A stretch of DNA of 64,000 nucleotides from NCBI GenBank assembly GCA_044869955.1, contig JBIOYC010000074.1, positions 1 to 64,000 on the forward strand. The letters are read 5' to 3'. Both the position numbers and the translations under genes were made by a program. The notes under the pieces were generated by a model. It saw only the letters and a program-made list of their open reading frames with translations, ran no database searches and was not told where the DNA came from. Position 1 is the first letter of the stretch, and every line of letters begins with the position of its first letter. Origin of the DNA: CALMKX01 sp044869955. GTDB lineage: Bacteria; Acidobacteriota; Thermoanaerobaculia; Multivoradales; SZUA-115. Shown here in pieces: positions 54,461 to 62,981 of the stretch.

Positions 54461-57151
54461 CTACTCCCGCACCACCCGGAAACCCCGGTAGGCCGGCGCG
54501 GCGTCGCCCGAGCCCTTGGGAGCGCGCGGCTGGTCGGCGCTGGGGCCCAGGAGCTTGGCGCTGCCATCCTCGGCGAGGACCCACTCGGCGGCGTTGCCAC
54601 CGAGGTCGAAGAGGGGCTCGGTGGTGCCCAGGGCGTCGAAGCGGCCGACCTCGGCGAGCAGGGGACCCTCGCCACCGAGGGCCGCGGCGGCGTTGCGGAG
54701 AGCCTCGGCCTCCTCGGGGTTGGGAGCGAACCCAGCCCAGTGGTCGAGGGTGTTCCCCAAGGTGCCAGCCGACTTGCGCAAGGCGGCCACCTCGGCCTCG
54801 CGGGGCAGCCGGTAGCGCTCGCCCGTCCTCATCGAGAGCCACTCGCAGTAGGCCCGGGCCTGCTCGAAGAGGATGCCTGTGGCCGGGTAGTTCGCCCTCG
54901 CGGCTGGCACCGGGTAGGTTGGATCGAACGTGGCGTACTGCGCGCGGGTGACCTCGAAGCGGCCGAGGGTCAACCCCTCGTGGGCCACCACCTCGGGGAC
55001 CAGGACTCCCGCCACCAGTCGCCCCAGCCGGCCATCGCTGGCGACGGAGCGGGCCCGCTCGAGGGCCCGGCCGAGGGGGGAAGTCGGCGCGAGCGCCGCT
55101 GGTTCCGGCGGGACCTTGGTGAAGAGGTAGCGGTCGAGCCAGGCGAGCTCTTCCTCGACCTTGCGCCGCTGGTGGACGTAGCGGCCGAGACCGTGAGGCT
55201 CGCCGGGAAAGAGCACCAGCCGCACGGTGCGTCCGGCTTGCTGCAGGGCCCGGTAGAGGGACCAGCTCTGGCTGGGGGGGACGTTGCGGTCCTCGGTGCC
55301 GGTAAAGACGATCGTCGGCGTGGTCACCTCGGGCAAGCGGAAGAAGGGGCTCTTGTCGACATAGCGCTGGGGGTCCTCGAGCGGCGAGGCTCCGAAGTAG
55401 AGCTGGTCGAAGGCGGCGCCGAAGTCGACGTTGCCCCAGTCGCTGATCCACTCCACGTCCGCGGCGCCGATCGAGGCTGCCTTGTAGCGGTGGGTGCGGG
55501 TGATCAACTCGGCCGAGAGAATGCCGCCGTTCGACCAGCCGGTGGTGGCCAGGCGCTCGGGGTCGACCAGGCCACGGGCGATCAGAGCGTTCACCCCGGC
55601 TTCGAGGTCGGGGATCTCGAGCTCGTAGTACTTGCCGCCTGTGATCGACTCCACCCACTCGAGACCGTAGTTGCTGCTGCCGTGGTAGTTGACCTCGAGC
55701 ACGAAGGCGCCCCGGGAGAGCCACAGGGGCAGGGGCTTACTGACCCGGAAGGTCCACTGGTCGAGGTCGGCCCCGGCCGGGCCGCCATGGATGGCGAGGA
55801 TGAGCGGCCGGCGCTCGCCCTCGCGCCAGTCGAAGGGGTAGCGCAGGATCCCCTCTACCTCGTCGCCTCGGGCGCCGCGGAAGCGCATCACCGCGCTCTT
55901 GGGCCGCGGCTTGCCGGCCCAGCCGGGGTTGGGGTGGATCGTCGGCTCCGAGGCCACGAGACGCGTCCCCTCGAGCCGAGCGCGCATCCAGACCGGAGGG
56001 TCCGAGGGCGTTGAGTGCTCGTAGAGGATGCGCTGGCCGTCGCGGCTCGCGACCCAATGGAAGACGTGGCCGGCGTGCTCGCCTTCGAGAGCGGAGCGCC
56101 GGTGGCTCGACCCGTTTCGCACGAAGCGGGCAGGGCGGTGGCGGACGCCGTCGGCGAGGAGGGCCAGGAAGCCGTCCGGAGTGGCGGTGAGGGAGCCGAC
56201 CTCGCCCAGCCCACGCGCCCAGCCAAGATCGACCTTCTGCTGGCGCCCGCTCACCACGTCGTAGTGGTAGACCTCGCTGATCGTGGCCTGGAGGTAGACG
56301 GGGTGGCTCGCACGCTCGGCGGCGAAGTAGAAGCCCTGGCTGGCCGGTTGCCAGGCGACGTGGGAGGGGAACAGTCGGCTGCCCTCGAGGAGCCGTCGGG
56401 ACTCGCCGGTCCCGAGGTCGGTCAACCAGGTGGAAGGTGCCAGCCGATTGTCGTAGCCGAAGGCGAGGCTCTGCTGGCGGCGGGTCACGGCCCAACGGCC
56501 GTTGGGCGAGACGGCGAGCAGGTCGATCCAGTCCCGGTTGTCGGTCAGCCGGGTGATCTCTCCCGACTCCAGGGCCAGGCGGAAGAGGCGGGTGGGAGGG
56601 GTGAGCGGATCCTCGACGACGATCGAGGTGTCCTTGGCCTTCTCGGTCTCGAGCTCCAGGCGCGTTGGCTCCTCCGGAGCCACGAGGACGACGTGCCCAT
56701 CGTCCTGCCAGGCGAAGGTGGCCAGGGGCCGGGCCAGCGAGGTCACCGGCCAGGGCTCGCCGCCACCGAGGTCGAGCAGGAAGAGCTGGCTCGGCGCGAG
56801 CTTCTCGTCAGCTGCCTTCTCGCCGCGCCGGGGCCGATCCGAGAGGAAAGCTAGGCGGCGGCCGTCGGGAGAGAAGCGGGGGGAGCCGTGGTGGTCGGCG
56901 CCGCGGGTCAGGGCGAGCTCGCGGCCGTCGTCGAGCGAGGTCAGGAAGAGGTTGGAGGCGACGGTTCCCTTCTCCTTGTCCATCACCCGCTTGACCCACA
57001 CTGCGCTACGTCCGTCCGGGGCGATCTCGACCTCCTGCACCGTCTCCTGGAGCAGCAGGTCGTCGACCGTCCACTCGCTGCTGCCGGCGACGGCGGGCTG
57101 GTTGACGCAGAGGGCGAGGAGAAGAGTCAAGGCCGAGACTGGCGAGCGCAT
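54461..57151 (-). CDS. Prolyl-oligopeptidase-like (S9) peptidase fused to a SUMF1-like domain
   Basis: The 896-aa protein has a signal peptide (about 1-22) and an N-terminal propeller (about 25-400). The S9 catalytic domain (about 420-690) has Ser540 in TTGWSNGGIL, Asp621 in GTEDRNVP and His653 in GEPHGLGR; the triad is intact. A C-terminal formylglycine-generating-enzyme (SUMF1/DUF323) domain covers about 715-896: EGLTLGRFEVTRAQYA, ARAYCEWLSMRTGERYRLP, PLFDLGGNAAEWV and the final YRGFRVV. The catalytic Cys pair of true FGE is absent, so this domain probably binds rather than modifies. GGAGG precedes the ATG. Confidence 0.92.
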   Translation of the reverse strand: MRSPVSALTLLLALCVNQPAVAGSSEWTVDDLLLQETVQEVEIAPDGRSAVWVKRVMDKEKGTVASNLFLTSLDDGRELALTRGADHHGSPRFSPDGRRLAFLSDRPRRGEKAADEKLAPSQLFLLDLGGGEPWPVTSLARPLATFAWQDDGHVVLVAPEEPTRLELETEKAKDTSIVVEDPLTPPTRLFRLALESGEITRLTDNRDWIDLLAVSPNGRWAVTRRQQSLAFGYDNRLAPSTWLTDLGTGESRRLLEGSRLFPSHVAWQPASQGFYFAAERASHPVYLQATISEVYHYDVVSGRQQKVDLGWARGLGEVGSLTATPDGFLALLADGVRHRPARFVRNGSSHRRSALEGEHAGHVFHWVASRDGQRILYEHSTPSDPPVWMRARLEGTRLVASEPTIHPNPGWAGKPRPKSAVMRFRGARGDEVEGILRYPFDWREGERRPLILAIHGGPAGADLDQWTFRVSKPLPLWLSRGAFVLEVNYHGSSNYGLEWVESITGGKYYELEIPDLEAGVNALIARGLVDPERLATTGWSNGGILSAELITRTHRYKAASIGAADVEWISDWGNVDFGAAFDQLYFGASPLEDPQRYVDKSPFFRLPEVTTPTIVFTGTEDRNVPPSQSWSLYRALQQAGRTVRLVLFPGEPHGLGRYVHQRRKVEEELAWLDRYLFTKVPPEPAALAPTSPLGRALERARSVASDGRLGRLVAGVLVPEVVAHEGLTLGRFEVTRAQYATFDPTYPVPAARANYPATGILFEQARAYCEWLSMRTGERYRLPREAEVAALRKSAGTLGNTLDHWAGFAPNPEEAEALRNAAAALGGEGPLLAEVGRFDALGTTEPLFDLGGNAAEWVLAEDGSAKLLGPSADQPRAPKGSGDAAPAYRGFRVVRE

Positions 57152-57243
57152 GGGATCCTCCGTTGGGGAGCTGATTGTACTGGTCTGTCCCGAGTCGCCT
57201 CGCAGGTGCCACTTGAGGACATGTGCCCAACAGAAGGGGGAGA

Positions 57244-58590
57244 ATGAGCGAGATCACGAGCAGTGAGGGTGCCCGCCCCGAGAGCGAGCGGGCCGGCTGG
57301 TCCAGCTTCGGCCTGATGTGGATCGGCCAGTTCGTGTCCCTGGTCGGCTCGCGCATTACCGCCTTCGCCTTCGGCGTCTTCGTCTTCGAGCAGACCAACT
57401 CGGCCTCGGCCTACACGGTGATCCTGCTGCTCGCCGGCCTGCCGGGCCTGCTGCTGGCGCCCTTCGCCGGCGCCCTGGTGGACCGCTTCGACCGCCGGCT
57501 GGTGATGCTCGTCTCGGATGTCGCCTCGGCGGTGGCCAGCCTGCTGATGGTCCTGGTGCTGGCGTGGTCCGGGGGGCAGCTGTCGACCGGCTACGTGTAC
57601 GCCTACGTGGCCTTCGGCGCCCTGCTCCAGGCGTTCCTCTGGCCGGCCTACATGTCTTCGACCACCCTGCTGATGCCCAAGCGCCACCTCGCCCGGGCGA
57701 GCGGCCTGATGCAGCTCGGCATGGCTTCGGCCGCGGTGCTCGCGCCTCTTCCTGCCCCCTGGCTCCTTTCCTCGGTGGGGGTGATGGGCATCATCTGGAT
57801 CGACTTCGTGTCCTTCCTGCTCGCGGCCCTTTCGCTGCTGCGGGTGCGCATCCCGCGGCCCACGGCCAAGACGCCGCCGGCCGGGGGAGGCGGGCGAGCC
57901 AGCCTGACGCAGGACATCGCCCTCGGTTGGCGCTTCATCCGGGAGCGACCGGGGCTGATGATCCTGCTCTGGTACTTCGCCATGATCAACCTGGTCTTCA
58001 CCATGGGCTCGGCCCTGGTGACGCCGATGGTGCTCTCCTTCGCTTCCCGCGAGACCCTCAGCATGGTTTCCGCCACGGGCTCGGCCGGTTTTCTGGTGGG
58101 CAGCCTGGTGGCCGCCGCGACCGGCGGCCCCAGGCGGCGTGTGATGACCGTGCTCTCGTTCGGGTTGCTGCTCGGCGTCGCCTTCCTGCTGGCGGGCATC
58201 AAACCCTGGCCGGGGCTGATCGCGGCGGCTCTTTTCCTCGGGCTCTTCGGCGTGCCCCTGGTCAATACCTCGAGCCAGGCGGTGTGGCAGGTAAAGGTGC
58301 CAGCCGAGTTGCAGGGGCGGATCTTCGCCGTGCGGCGGATGATCGCCCAGTTCACCATCCCGATCGGCCAGCTCTCGGCGGGACCTCTCGCGGACTACGT
58401 GTTCCGGCCCCTCTTGGTCGAGGGAGGGCCCCTCGCCGGCACGGTCGGCAAGGTGGTCGGGGTCGGGCCGGGGCGAGGCATCGCCCTGATCTACCTGGCG
58501 CTTGCGGTCTTCCCCGTCGCGATCTCGGTCTGGGGCTTCTTCCATCCCCGCCTGCGCACTTTGGAGGAGGAGCTGCCAGACGCGGTCTGA
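57244..58590 (+). CDS. MFS transporter (probable drug/solute exporter)
   Basis: This 448-aa protein has 12 predicted helices and MFS hallmarks: the motif-A-like GALVDRFDRRLVMLVSD between helices 2 and 3, SFGLMWIGQFVSLVGSRITA in helix 1 and VPAELQGRIFAVRR in the second half. It resembles the DHA3/enterobactin-exporter-like (EntS/MefA) branch. ATG 57244 follows a GGGGGAG. It is divergent from the S9-SUMF1 gene. The substrate cannot be deduced. Confidence 0.9.
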   Translation: MSEITSSEGARPESERAGWSSFGLMWIGQFVSLVGSRITAFAFGVFVFEQTNSASAYTVILLLAGLPGLLLAPFAGALVDRFDRRLVMLVSDVASAVASLLMVLVLAWSGGQLSTGYVYAYVAFGALLQAFLWPAYMSSTTLLMPKRHLARASGLMQLGMASAAVLAPLPAPWLLSSVGVMGIIWIDFVSFLLAALSLLRVRIPRPTAKTPPAGGGGRASLTQDIALGWRFIRERPGLMILLWYFAMINLVFTMGSALVTPMVLSFASRETLSMVSATGSAGFLVGSLVAAATGGPRRRVMTVLSFGLLLGVAFLLAGIKPWPGLIAAALFLGLFGVPLVNTSSQAVWQVKVPAELQGRIFAVRRMIAQFTIPIGQLSAGPLADYVFRPLLVEGGPLAGTVGKVVGVGPGRGIALIYLALAVFPVAISVWGFFHPRLRTLEEELPDAV

Positions 58591-58693
58591 GATCTCGCCG
58601 TCCGTTCTGTCTCGATTTAGAGGTCTTTGCGCACTTTCTGAGCACGACCTTGGCGCGGAAGGTGAAGCTCTCCGCGCGGGATTCGAAGTGCCC

Positions 58694-59950
58694 ATGGGCG
58701 CAGCTGCCAAGCCTCCGCTACCGTTCTCGGCCGACCGTCCGATCGCACCCGCCCGCACCATGGAGGGTCTGGTTCGACCGGGGCTGCGCGACCTGCTCGC
58801 CCTCGCCACGCGGCCCGAGGTCCTGTCCTTCTCGATCGGGCTGCCTGCGGGGGACCTGCTGCCCTGCGAGGTGATCGCCGAGGCCGCCGCCGAGCTGCTG
58901 GGCGAAGGCCCAAGGCCGGTGCAGTACGGCCTTCCCAGCAGTGAGCTCAAGGCACGCATCGTCGAGCTCATGGCCCTCCGCGGGGTGGTGTGCACGCCCG
59001 AGGAAGTGCTGCTGACCACCGGCGCCCAGCAGGGCACGGACCTGCTGGCTCGCGTGCTCATCGAGCCTGGCTCGACGGCCCTGGTCGAGGAGGTGGTCTA
59101 CGACGGCGTCCAGATGGTGCTCTGGCCGCTCAAACCCAAGGTGGTGGCCCTGCCTACCGACCCCGGCACGGGCCTCGACCTCGACGCCCTCGAACGGAGC
59201 CTCACCCGCGCCGAGCGGCCCAGCTTCCTCTACGTGGTGCCGGAGGGGCACAACCCCCTCGGCGTGTCGCTCTCCCTACCGGCGCGGATTCGGCTGGTCG
59301 AGATCGCTGCCCGGTTCGGGGTGCCGGTGATCGAGGACGATGCCTATGGCCACTTGACCTACGACGCCCCGCCGGCGCCGGCGCTCGCCAGCCTGGACCG
59401 CCGGCGGGTGATCTACCTCGGCTCCTTCTCGAAGGTGCTCGCCCCCGGGCTCCGAGTGGGCTGGATCGTCGCCCCCCGCGAGCTGATGCCCACCCTGGCT
59501 GCCCTGAAGCACGCGAGCGACATCGACACCACCTCCCTCGGCCAGCGGATCGTCGAGCGGGTGCTCGAGCGCGGTGACTTCCAGGACCACTTGGCGCGTC
59601 TTCGCAAGGAGTACGCCCGCCGCCGCGACGCCATGGTCTCCAGCTTGATCCGGTCGATGCCTGCGGGGGTGCGCTGGTGGCGGCCCACCGCGGGCTTTTT
59701 CGTCTGGGCCGAGCTGCCGCCCGGATTGGACAGCGCTGAGCTGCTCCAGCGTGCCGTGGCGACCGAGCAGGTGGCGTTCAGCCCTGGCCGCGTCTTCGCC
59801 GTGGGAGATTGCCGTCGGGGCCGTTCGGGGATGCGGCTGTGCTTCGCCCCGCAGAGCCCGGAGCGGATCCACGAGGGCATCGCCCGTCTATCCCGGGTGA
59901 TCGCCCGCGAGCTCGAGCCGATGGCCGAGCCGGCTCTCTCAGCGGGCTAG
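58694..59950 (+). CDS. PLP-dependent aminotransferase, LysN/MocR-related class I
   Basis: This 418-aa enzyme has FSIGLPAGDLLPCEVIAEAA, QYGLPSSELKARI, LLTTGAQQGTDLLARVL, YVVPEGHNPLGVSLS, IEDDAYGHLTYD and the PLP Lys in GSFSKVLAPGLRVGW. The EDDAYGHLTYD and SFSKVLAPGLRVGW forms match 2-aminoadipate/valine-pyruvate type aminotransferases (LysN, ARO8-like). No HTH is fused. ATG 58694 follows no strong ribosome site; a GTG 6 nt upstream is possible. Confidence 0.88.
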   Translation: MGAAAKPPLPFSADRPIAPARTMEGLVRPGLRDLLALATRPEVLSFSIGLPAGDLLPCEVIAEAAAELLGEGPRPVQYGLPSSELKARIVELMALRGVVCTPEEVLLTTGAQQGTDLLARVLIEPGSTALVEEVVYDGVQMVLWPLKPKVVALPTDPGTGLDLDALERSLTRAERPSFLYVVPEGHNPLGVSLSLPARIRLVEIAARFGVPVIEDDAYGHLTYDAPPAPALASLDRRRVIYLGSFSKVLAPGLRVGWIVAPRELMPTLAALKHASDIDTTSLGQRIVERVLERGDFQDHLARLRKEYARRRDAMVSSLIRSMPAGVRWWRPTAGFFVWAELPPGLDSAELLQRAVATEQVAFSPGRVFAVGDCRRGRSGMRLCFAPQSPERIHEGIARLSRVIARELEPMAEPALSAG

Positions 59951-60004
59951 GAGGCTCCCGACCTTCGGGTATCATCCGCCGTCCCATCGACGAAAGGACG
60001 GCCC

Positions 60005-60907
60005 ATGGGTCTGCTCTCCGGTTCGCTCAGCGTCGCCCGCTTCACCGTCGCCCATCGCGAGGCCCCGGACTTCGACGTCGCGGCCTTTCGGGAGATCGCC
60101 CCCGGCTCGGAGGTGCGGGAGTCGATCGGCTTCGTGCCGTTCGAGATCGGGGCGCCCTGGGAGGTCGGGGCGCAGCGCTGGGCCTTCCGGGTGCGGGTCG
60201 ACCGCATCCGCCCGGACGCCACCGCCGTGCGCGAGCGCTGGAAGCAGCTGCTGACGACCGAGCTGGAGATCTCGGGGGCGCGCTTTCTCGGTGCCAGGAA
60301 GCGACGGGAGCTCAAGATCCTCGCCCAGGAGGAGCTCGCCTTCGCCACCTCCCCCCGCAGCAAGATCCTCGAGGCCGTGATCGACCAGGACGTGCTCTTC
60401 ATCGGCTCGTCGGCCCGCTCGCAGCTGGGGCTGGTGACCACGCTGCTGCGGCGGATCGGCGTCGAATCCGCCTTCAAGGCGCCCTGGGTGGATCGCGGGT
60501 TTCCGGACCGGGCGGGCGAGCTCCTCGCTTCCCGGGAGCCTTCGGACTCCCCGTGGGGAACCGAGTTTCTGAAGGCCCTGGTGGGCGATGCGGAGGTGGC
60601 CGTCGAGCCGGAGGCCGGGCGGGCGAAGCTGGCCTTCGCCGGCACGCGCATCGCCCTCGCCGGGGAGATCCTGCCCGACCTCGTGGCCTACCTCGAGCGT
60701 GGTGCGGAGCCGGTCGCACTGCGGCTGGCGACGGGCGACAGCTCCTTCACCCTGGACGGCCCCTCCTTCCGCCTCAGCGGGGCGAAGCTGCTGCCGGTTC
60801 AGGGCGGGCATTGGACCGAGTTGCTCGACGCTCGCCTGGAGCAAGTCATGGAGCTCTACGACCTGCTGGAGCGGAAGTTCGGCGAGCTGGTGAAGGGTGC
60901 CGATTGA
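60005..60907 (+). CDS. RdgC-like nucleoid/recombination-associated protein
   Basis: This 300-aa protein starts with MGLLSGSLSVARFTV, continues with SIGFVPFEIG, RVRVDRIRPDATAVRERW and LAQEELAFATSPRSKILEAVID, and ends in LEQVMELYDLLERKFGELV. It fits the RdgC family, ring-shaped DNA-binding proteins that moderate RecA, but is divergent and my assignment is moderate. A -10 (TATCAT at 59970) and GAAAGGA precede the ATG. Confidence 0.65.
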   Translation: MGLLSGSLSVARFTVAHREAPDFDVAAFREIAPGSEVRESIGFVPFEIGAPWEVGAQRWAFRVRVDRIRPDATAVRERWKQLLTTELEISGARFLGARKRRELKILAQEELAFATSPRSKILEAVIDQDVLFIGSSARSQLGLVTTLLRRIGVESAFKAPWVDRGFPDRAGELLASREPSDSPWGTEFLKALVGDAEVAVEPEAGRAKLAFAGTRIALAGEILPDLVAYLERGAEPVALRLATGDSSFTLDGPSFRLSGAKLLPVQGGHWTELLDARLEQVMELYDLLERKFGELVKGAD

Positions 60908-60969
60908 CAGACTCGGCCAGCTCTGTAAGCTCTGAGCGATCCCAGGGTCGACCCGGAAGGGAGGCCGCG

Positions 60970-61674
60970 GTGGCCGAGCAGCCCGAGCTGGACAGGTCCT
61001 TCGAGCAGGTTCCTCTCACCCGCAACGAGTACATCACGGCGATCGTCCACTACTACCGTGGCGAACGCAGCCGTGCCGACGCCTGGCGAGCCCGGCTCGA
61101 TCCCACCACCAACTGGGCGGTGGCCACCACCGGAGCGATGCTCTCCTTCGCCTTCTCGAGCCCCGAGCACTCGCACGTGGCGCTGCTGCTCGCCTTCTTC
61201 TTGGTGTCGATCTTCCTCGGTTTCGAGGCCCGGCGGTTCCGCTACTTCGACGTCTGGCGGGCGCGGGTGCGGATGATCGAGGAGAATTTCTTCATCCCGA
61301 TCATCCGGCGCAAGCTTGAGAGCCCGCGGCATGACTGGCGCGAGTCGATGGCCCGGGACCTCGATCACCCGACCTTCAAGATCAGCACCCTCGAGGCGGT
61401 GGCGATCCGGCTGCGCTTCAACTACATCTGGATCTTCCTGGCAATCCTGGTCTCATGGCTCGCCAAGCTGTCCGTGCATCCGACCAAGGCCACCGCGACC
61501 GGCGAGATGGTCGAGCGCATGGCGGTCGGGCCTCTGCCTGGCTGGCTGGTGCTGGTGATCGTCAGCGCCTTCTGGCTCGGACTCAGCGGGCTCGCGCTGT
61601 GGGGGCGGGGCCGGGGGCGCGGCGGTGACGAGGTGCACGGTCTCGAGAAGGAGATGGATCACTGGAAGACGTGA
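60970..61674 (+). CDS. DUF2270 membrane protein
   Basis: The 234-aa product from GTG 60970 (after GGGAGG) has the conserved LTRNEYITAIVHYYRGERSRADAWRARLD start. Four predicted helices follow: WAVATTGAMLSFAFSS, VALLLAFFLVSIFLGF, YIWIFLAILVSWLAKLS and PGWLVLVIVSAFWLGL. RYFDVWRARVRMIEENFF is typical of DUF2270. The function of the family is unknown. A coupled small ORF starts at its stop (GTGA). Confidence 0.88.
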   Translation: MAEQPELDRSFEQVPLTRNEYITAIVHYYRGERSRADAWRARLDPTTNWAVATTGAMLSFAFSSPEHSHVALLLAFFLVSIFLGFEARRFRYFDVWRARVRMIEENFFIPIIRRKLESPRHDWRESMARDLDHPTFKISTLEAVAIRLRFNYIWIFLAILVSWLAKLSVHPTKATATGEMVERMAVGPLPGWLVLVIVSAFWLGLSGLALWGRGRGRGGDEVHGLEKEMDHWKT

Positions 61675-61769
61675 ACGCGAGCTCTGCCAAGGTGCCAGCC
61701 GAATTGCGGTTCACGGCCGACGAGTGGCGAGGTCCAGGGCATCGGCGGCGGTTTTACGTCTACATCTAG
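61671..61769 (+). CDS. Possible small protein, 32 aa
   Basis: A GTG overlaps the DUF2270 stop by 4 bp (GTGA), the coupling style used throughout this window. The frame encodes a short basic peptide (AKVPAELRFTADEWRGPGHR, ending FYVYI) and stops 2 bp before the transposase start. No family is recognised and the ORF could be chance. Confidence 0.3.
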   Translation: MNASSAKVPAELRFTADEWRGPGHRRRFYVYI

Positions 61770-62925
61770 TGATGGGTCGTCCACTTCGCTTCATTCCACC
61801 GGGCTCGCTGGTCGCGGTCACGACGCGGACTCTCCAGGGAAGGCGTCTGCTTCGACCGTCCGAGCAGCTCAACGACATCATCAGAGGGTGTCTCGGGCGA
61901 GCTCAGCGGCGGTACAGCATGCGTGTGCACGGCTGCACGTTCTTGTCCAACCACTTCCACCTCCTGCTCAGCCCGGACGACCCTTACCAGCTCGCCGCCT
62001 TCATGAACTATTTCAATTCCAAGCTGGCGAGGGAGGTCTCCCGGCTCCATGGGTGGACCGAGCGTATCTGGGGGCACCGATATCACGCCATTCCGGTCAG
62101 CGACGAAGAGTCTGCGCAGCTGGAGCAACTGGAGTACCTGCTGGCCCAGGGTTGCAAGGAGGATCTGGTCGAACGGCCCGAGGAGTGGCCGGGAGTGCAC
62201 AGCGCTGAGGCTCTATGTGAGGGCACCGCAATGCGCGGCCACTGGCACGACCGCACCGCCGAGGCCCTTGCGCGCCATCGCGGCAAGCGGTGTGAGGGCT
62301 TGAGCCTTGTTCACCCTGAGCAGGTCGTGTTCTCCCCTCTACCTTGCTGGGCGCACCTGCCACCGGACCAATACCGCCAGCGCATTCGAGGGATCCTGCA
62401 GGAGATCACTTCGCGGTATGCGGCTGAGAGGGCTCGGCGAGGGGTCAAGTGTCTGGGTGCCGAGCGAGTCCGGAGCCAGGACCCTCATACCCGCCCGGTT
62501 TCCATGGCAAGGCGGCCGCCGCCGTGGATCCACGCCGCAAGCGTTGCGATCAGGATCGCTTTCCGCCAGGCGTATCGCGCCTTCGTCATAGCCTTCCGGG
62601 AAGCCGCCGAGCGCCTGAGAACTGGGCGGCTGCCCGTCTGCTTTCCGCCCTGGAGCTTTCCTCCTCCCTGGCCCCGGCCCACGGGGTAGCACACTCGCCG
62701 AACCACCGTTCGTGATGTCTAGGACGACCTTGAGCCCGGGCGAGGTGGGTCTTTCGACGCGTCTGGACGACCTCCGGGCGTTCCCCGCTTGCACTCGCCG
62801 CTTGCTCCTGACGGGTTGACGGTCTGCATCGAGGTGTTGGAAGGAGCCTCGAGAGGCAATTCTCTGTGCAGAGACCAACTGCTCTCCGCCGAGTGCTCCC
62901 TCGTCGGAAAGACGGCTGGCACCTT
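61689..62925 (+). mobile_element. Possible transposase-bearing element with 13-bp inverted ends
   Basis: AAGGTGCCAGCCG at 61689-61701 recurs inverted (CGGCTGGCACCTT) at 62913-62925, enclosing the IS200-like transposase gene. The same 13-mer also occurs inside the MFS gene (58294-58306), so coincidence is possible. No target-site duplication is evident. Confidence 0.3.
61772..62689 (+). CDS. IS200-like / REP-associated tyrosine transposase (Y1-Tnp)
   Basis: The 305-aa protein has the HUH motif as NHFHLLLSPDD (His61, His63) and the Y1 Tyr in LEQLEYLLAQG (about residue 122). LVERPEEWPGVHSAEAL and RIWGHRYHAIPVSD are typical of RAYT-like single-copy transposases. The core occupies about 1-165, and a C-terminal extension of about 140 residues is rich in Arg and Pro (FPPWSFPPPWPRPTG). 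RAYT proteins act on REP palindromes; one REP-like palindrome occurs at 886-970. Codon use is rougher than in neighbours, suggesting later arrival. Confidence 0.85.
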   Translation: MGRPLRFIPPGSLVAVTTRTLQGRRLLRPSEQLNDIIRGCLGRAQRRYSMRVHGCTFLSNHFHLLLSPDDPYQLAAFMNYFNSKLAREVSRLHGWTERIWGHRYHAIPVSDEESAQLEQLEYLLAQGCKEDLVERPEEWPGVHSAEALCEGTAMRGHWHDRTAEALARHRGKRCEGLSLVHPEQVVFSPLPCWAHLPPDQYRQRIRGILQEITSRYAAERARRGVKCLGAERVRSQDPHTRPVSMARRPPPWIHAASVAIRIAFRQAYRAFVIAFREAAERLRTGRLPVCFPPWSFPPPWPRPTG

Positions 62926-62944
62926 TTTCTCCGCCCTGGAGGAG

Positions 62945-62967
62945 CCGGGGGCTGGCGAGACCCCCGG
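62945..62967 (-). terminator. Hairpin downstream of the right-edge gene
   Basis: CCGGGGG and CCCCCGG pair around a 9-nt loop, 15 bp past the stop of the gene that enters from the right edge. No T-tract is present. The rest of 62690-62981 shows no gene; it also holds GCCTC-GA-GAGGC near 62850. Confidence 0.4.
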
Positions 62968-62981
62968 GCCGAGGGTGTCTT

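Noticed and set aside
58294..58306. Third copy of the 13-bp repeat found around the transposase
   Set aside because: It encodes KVPAE in a conserved MFS motif, so it is more likely coincidence than an element end.
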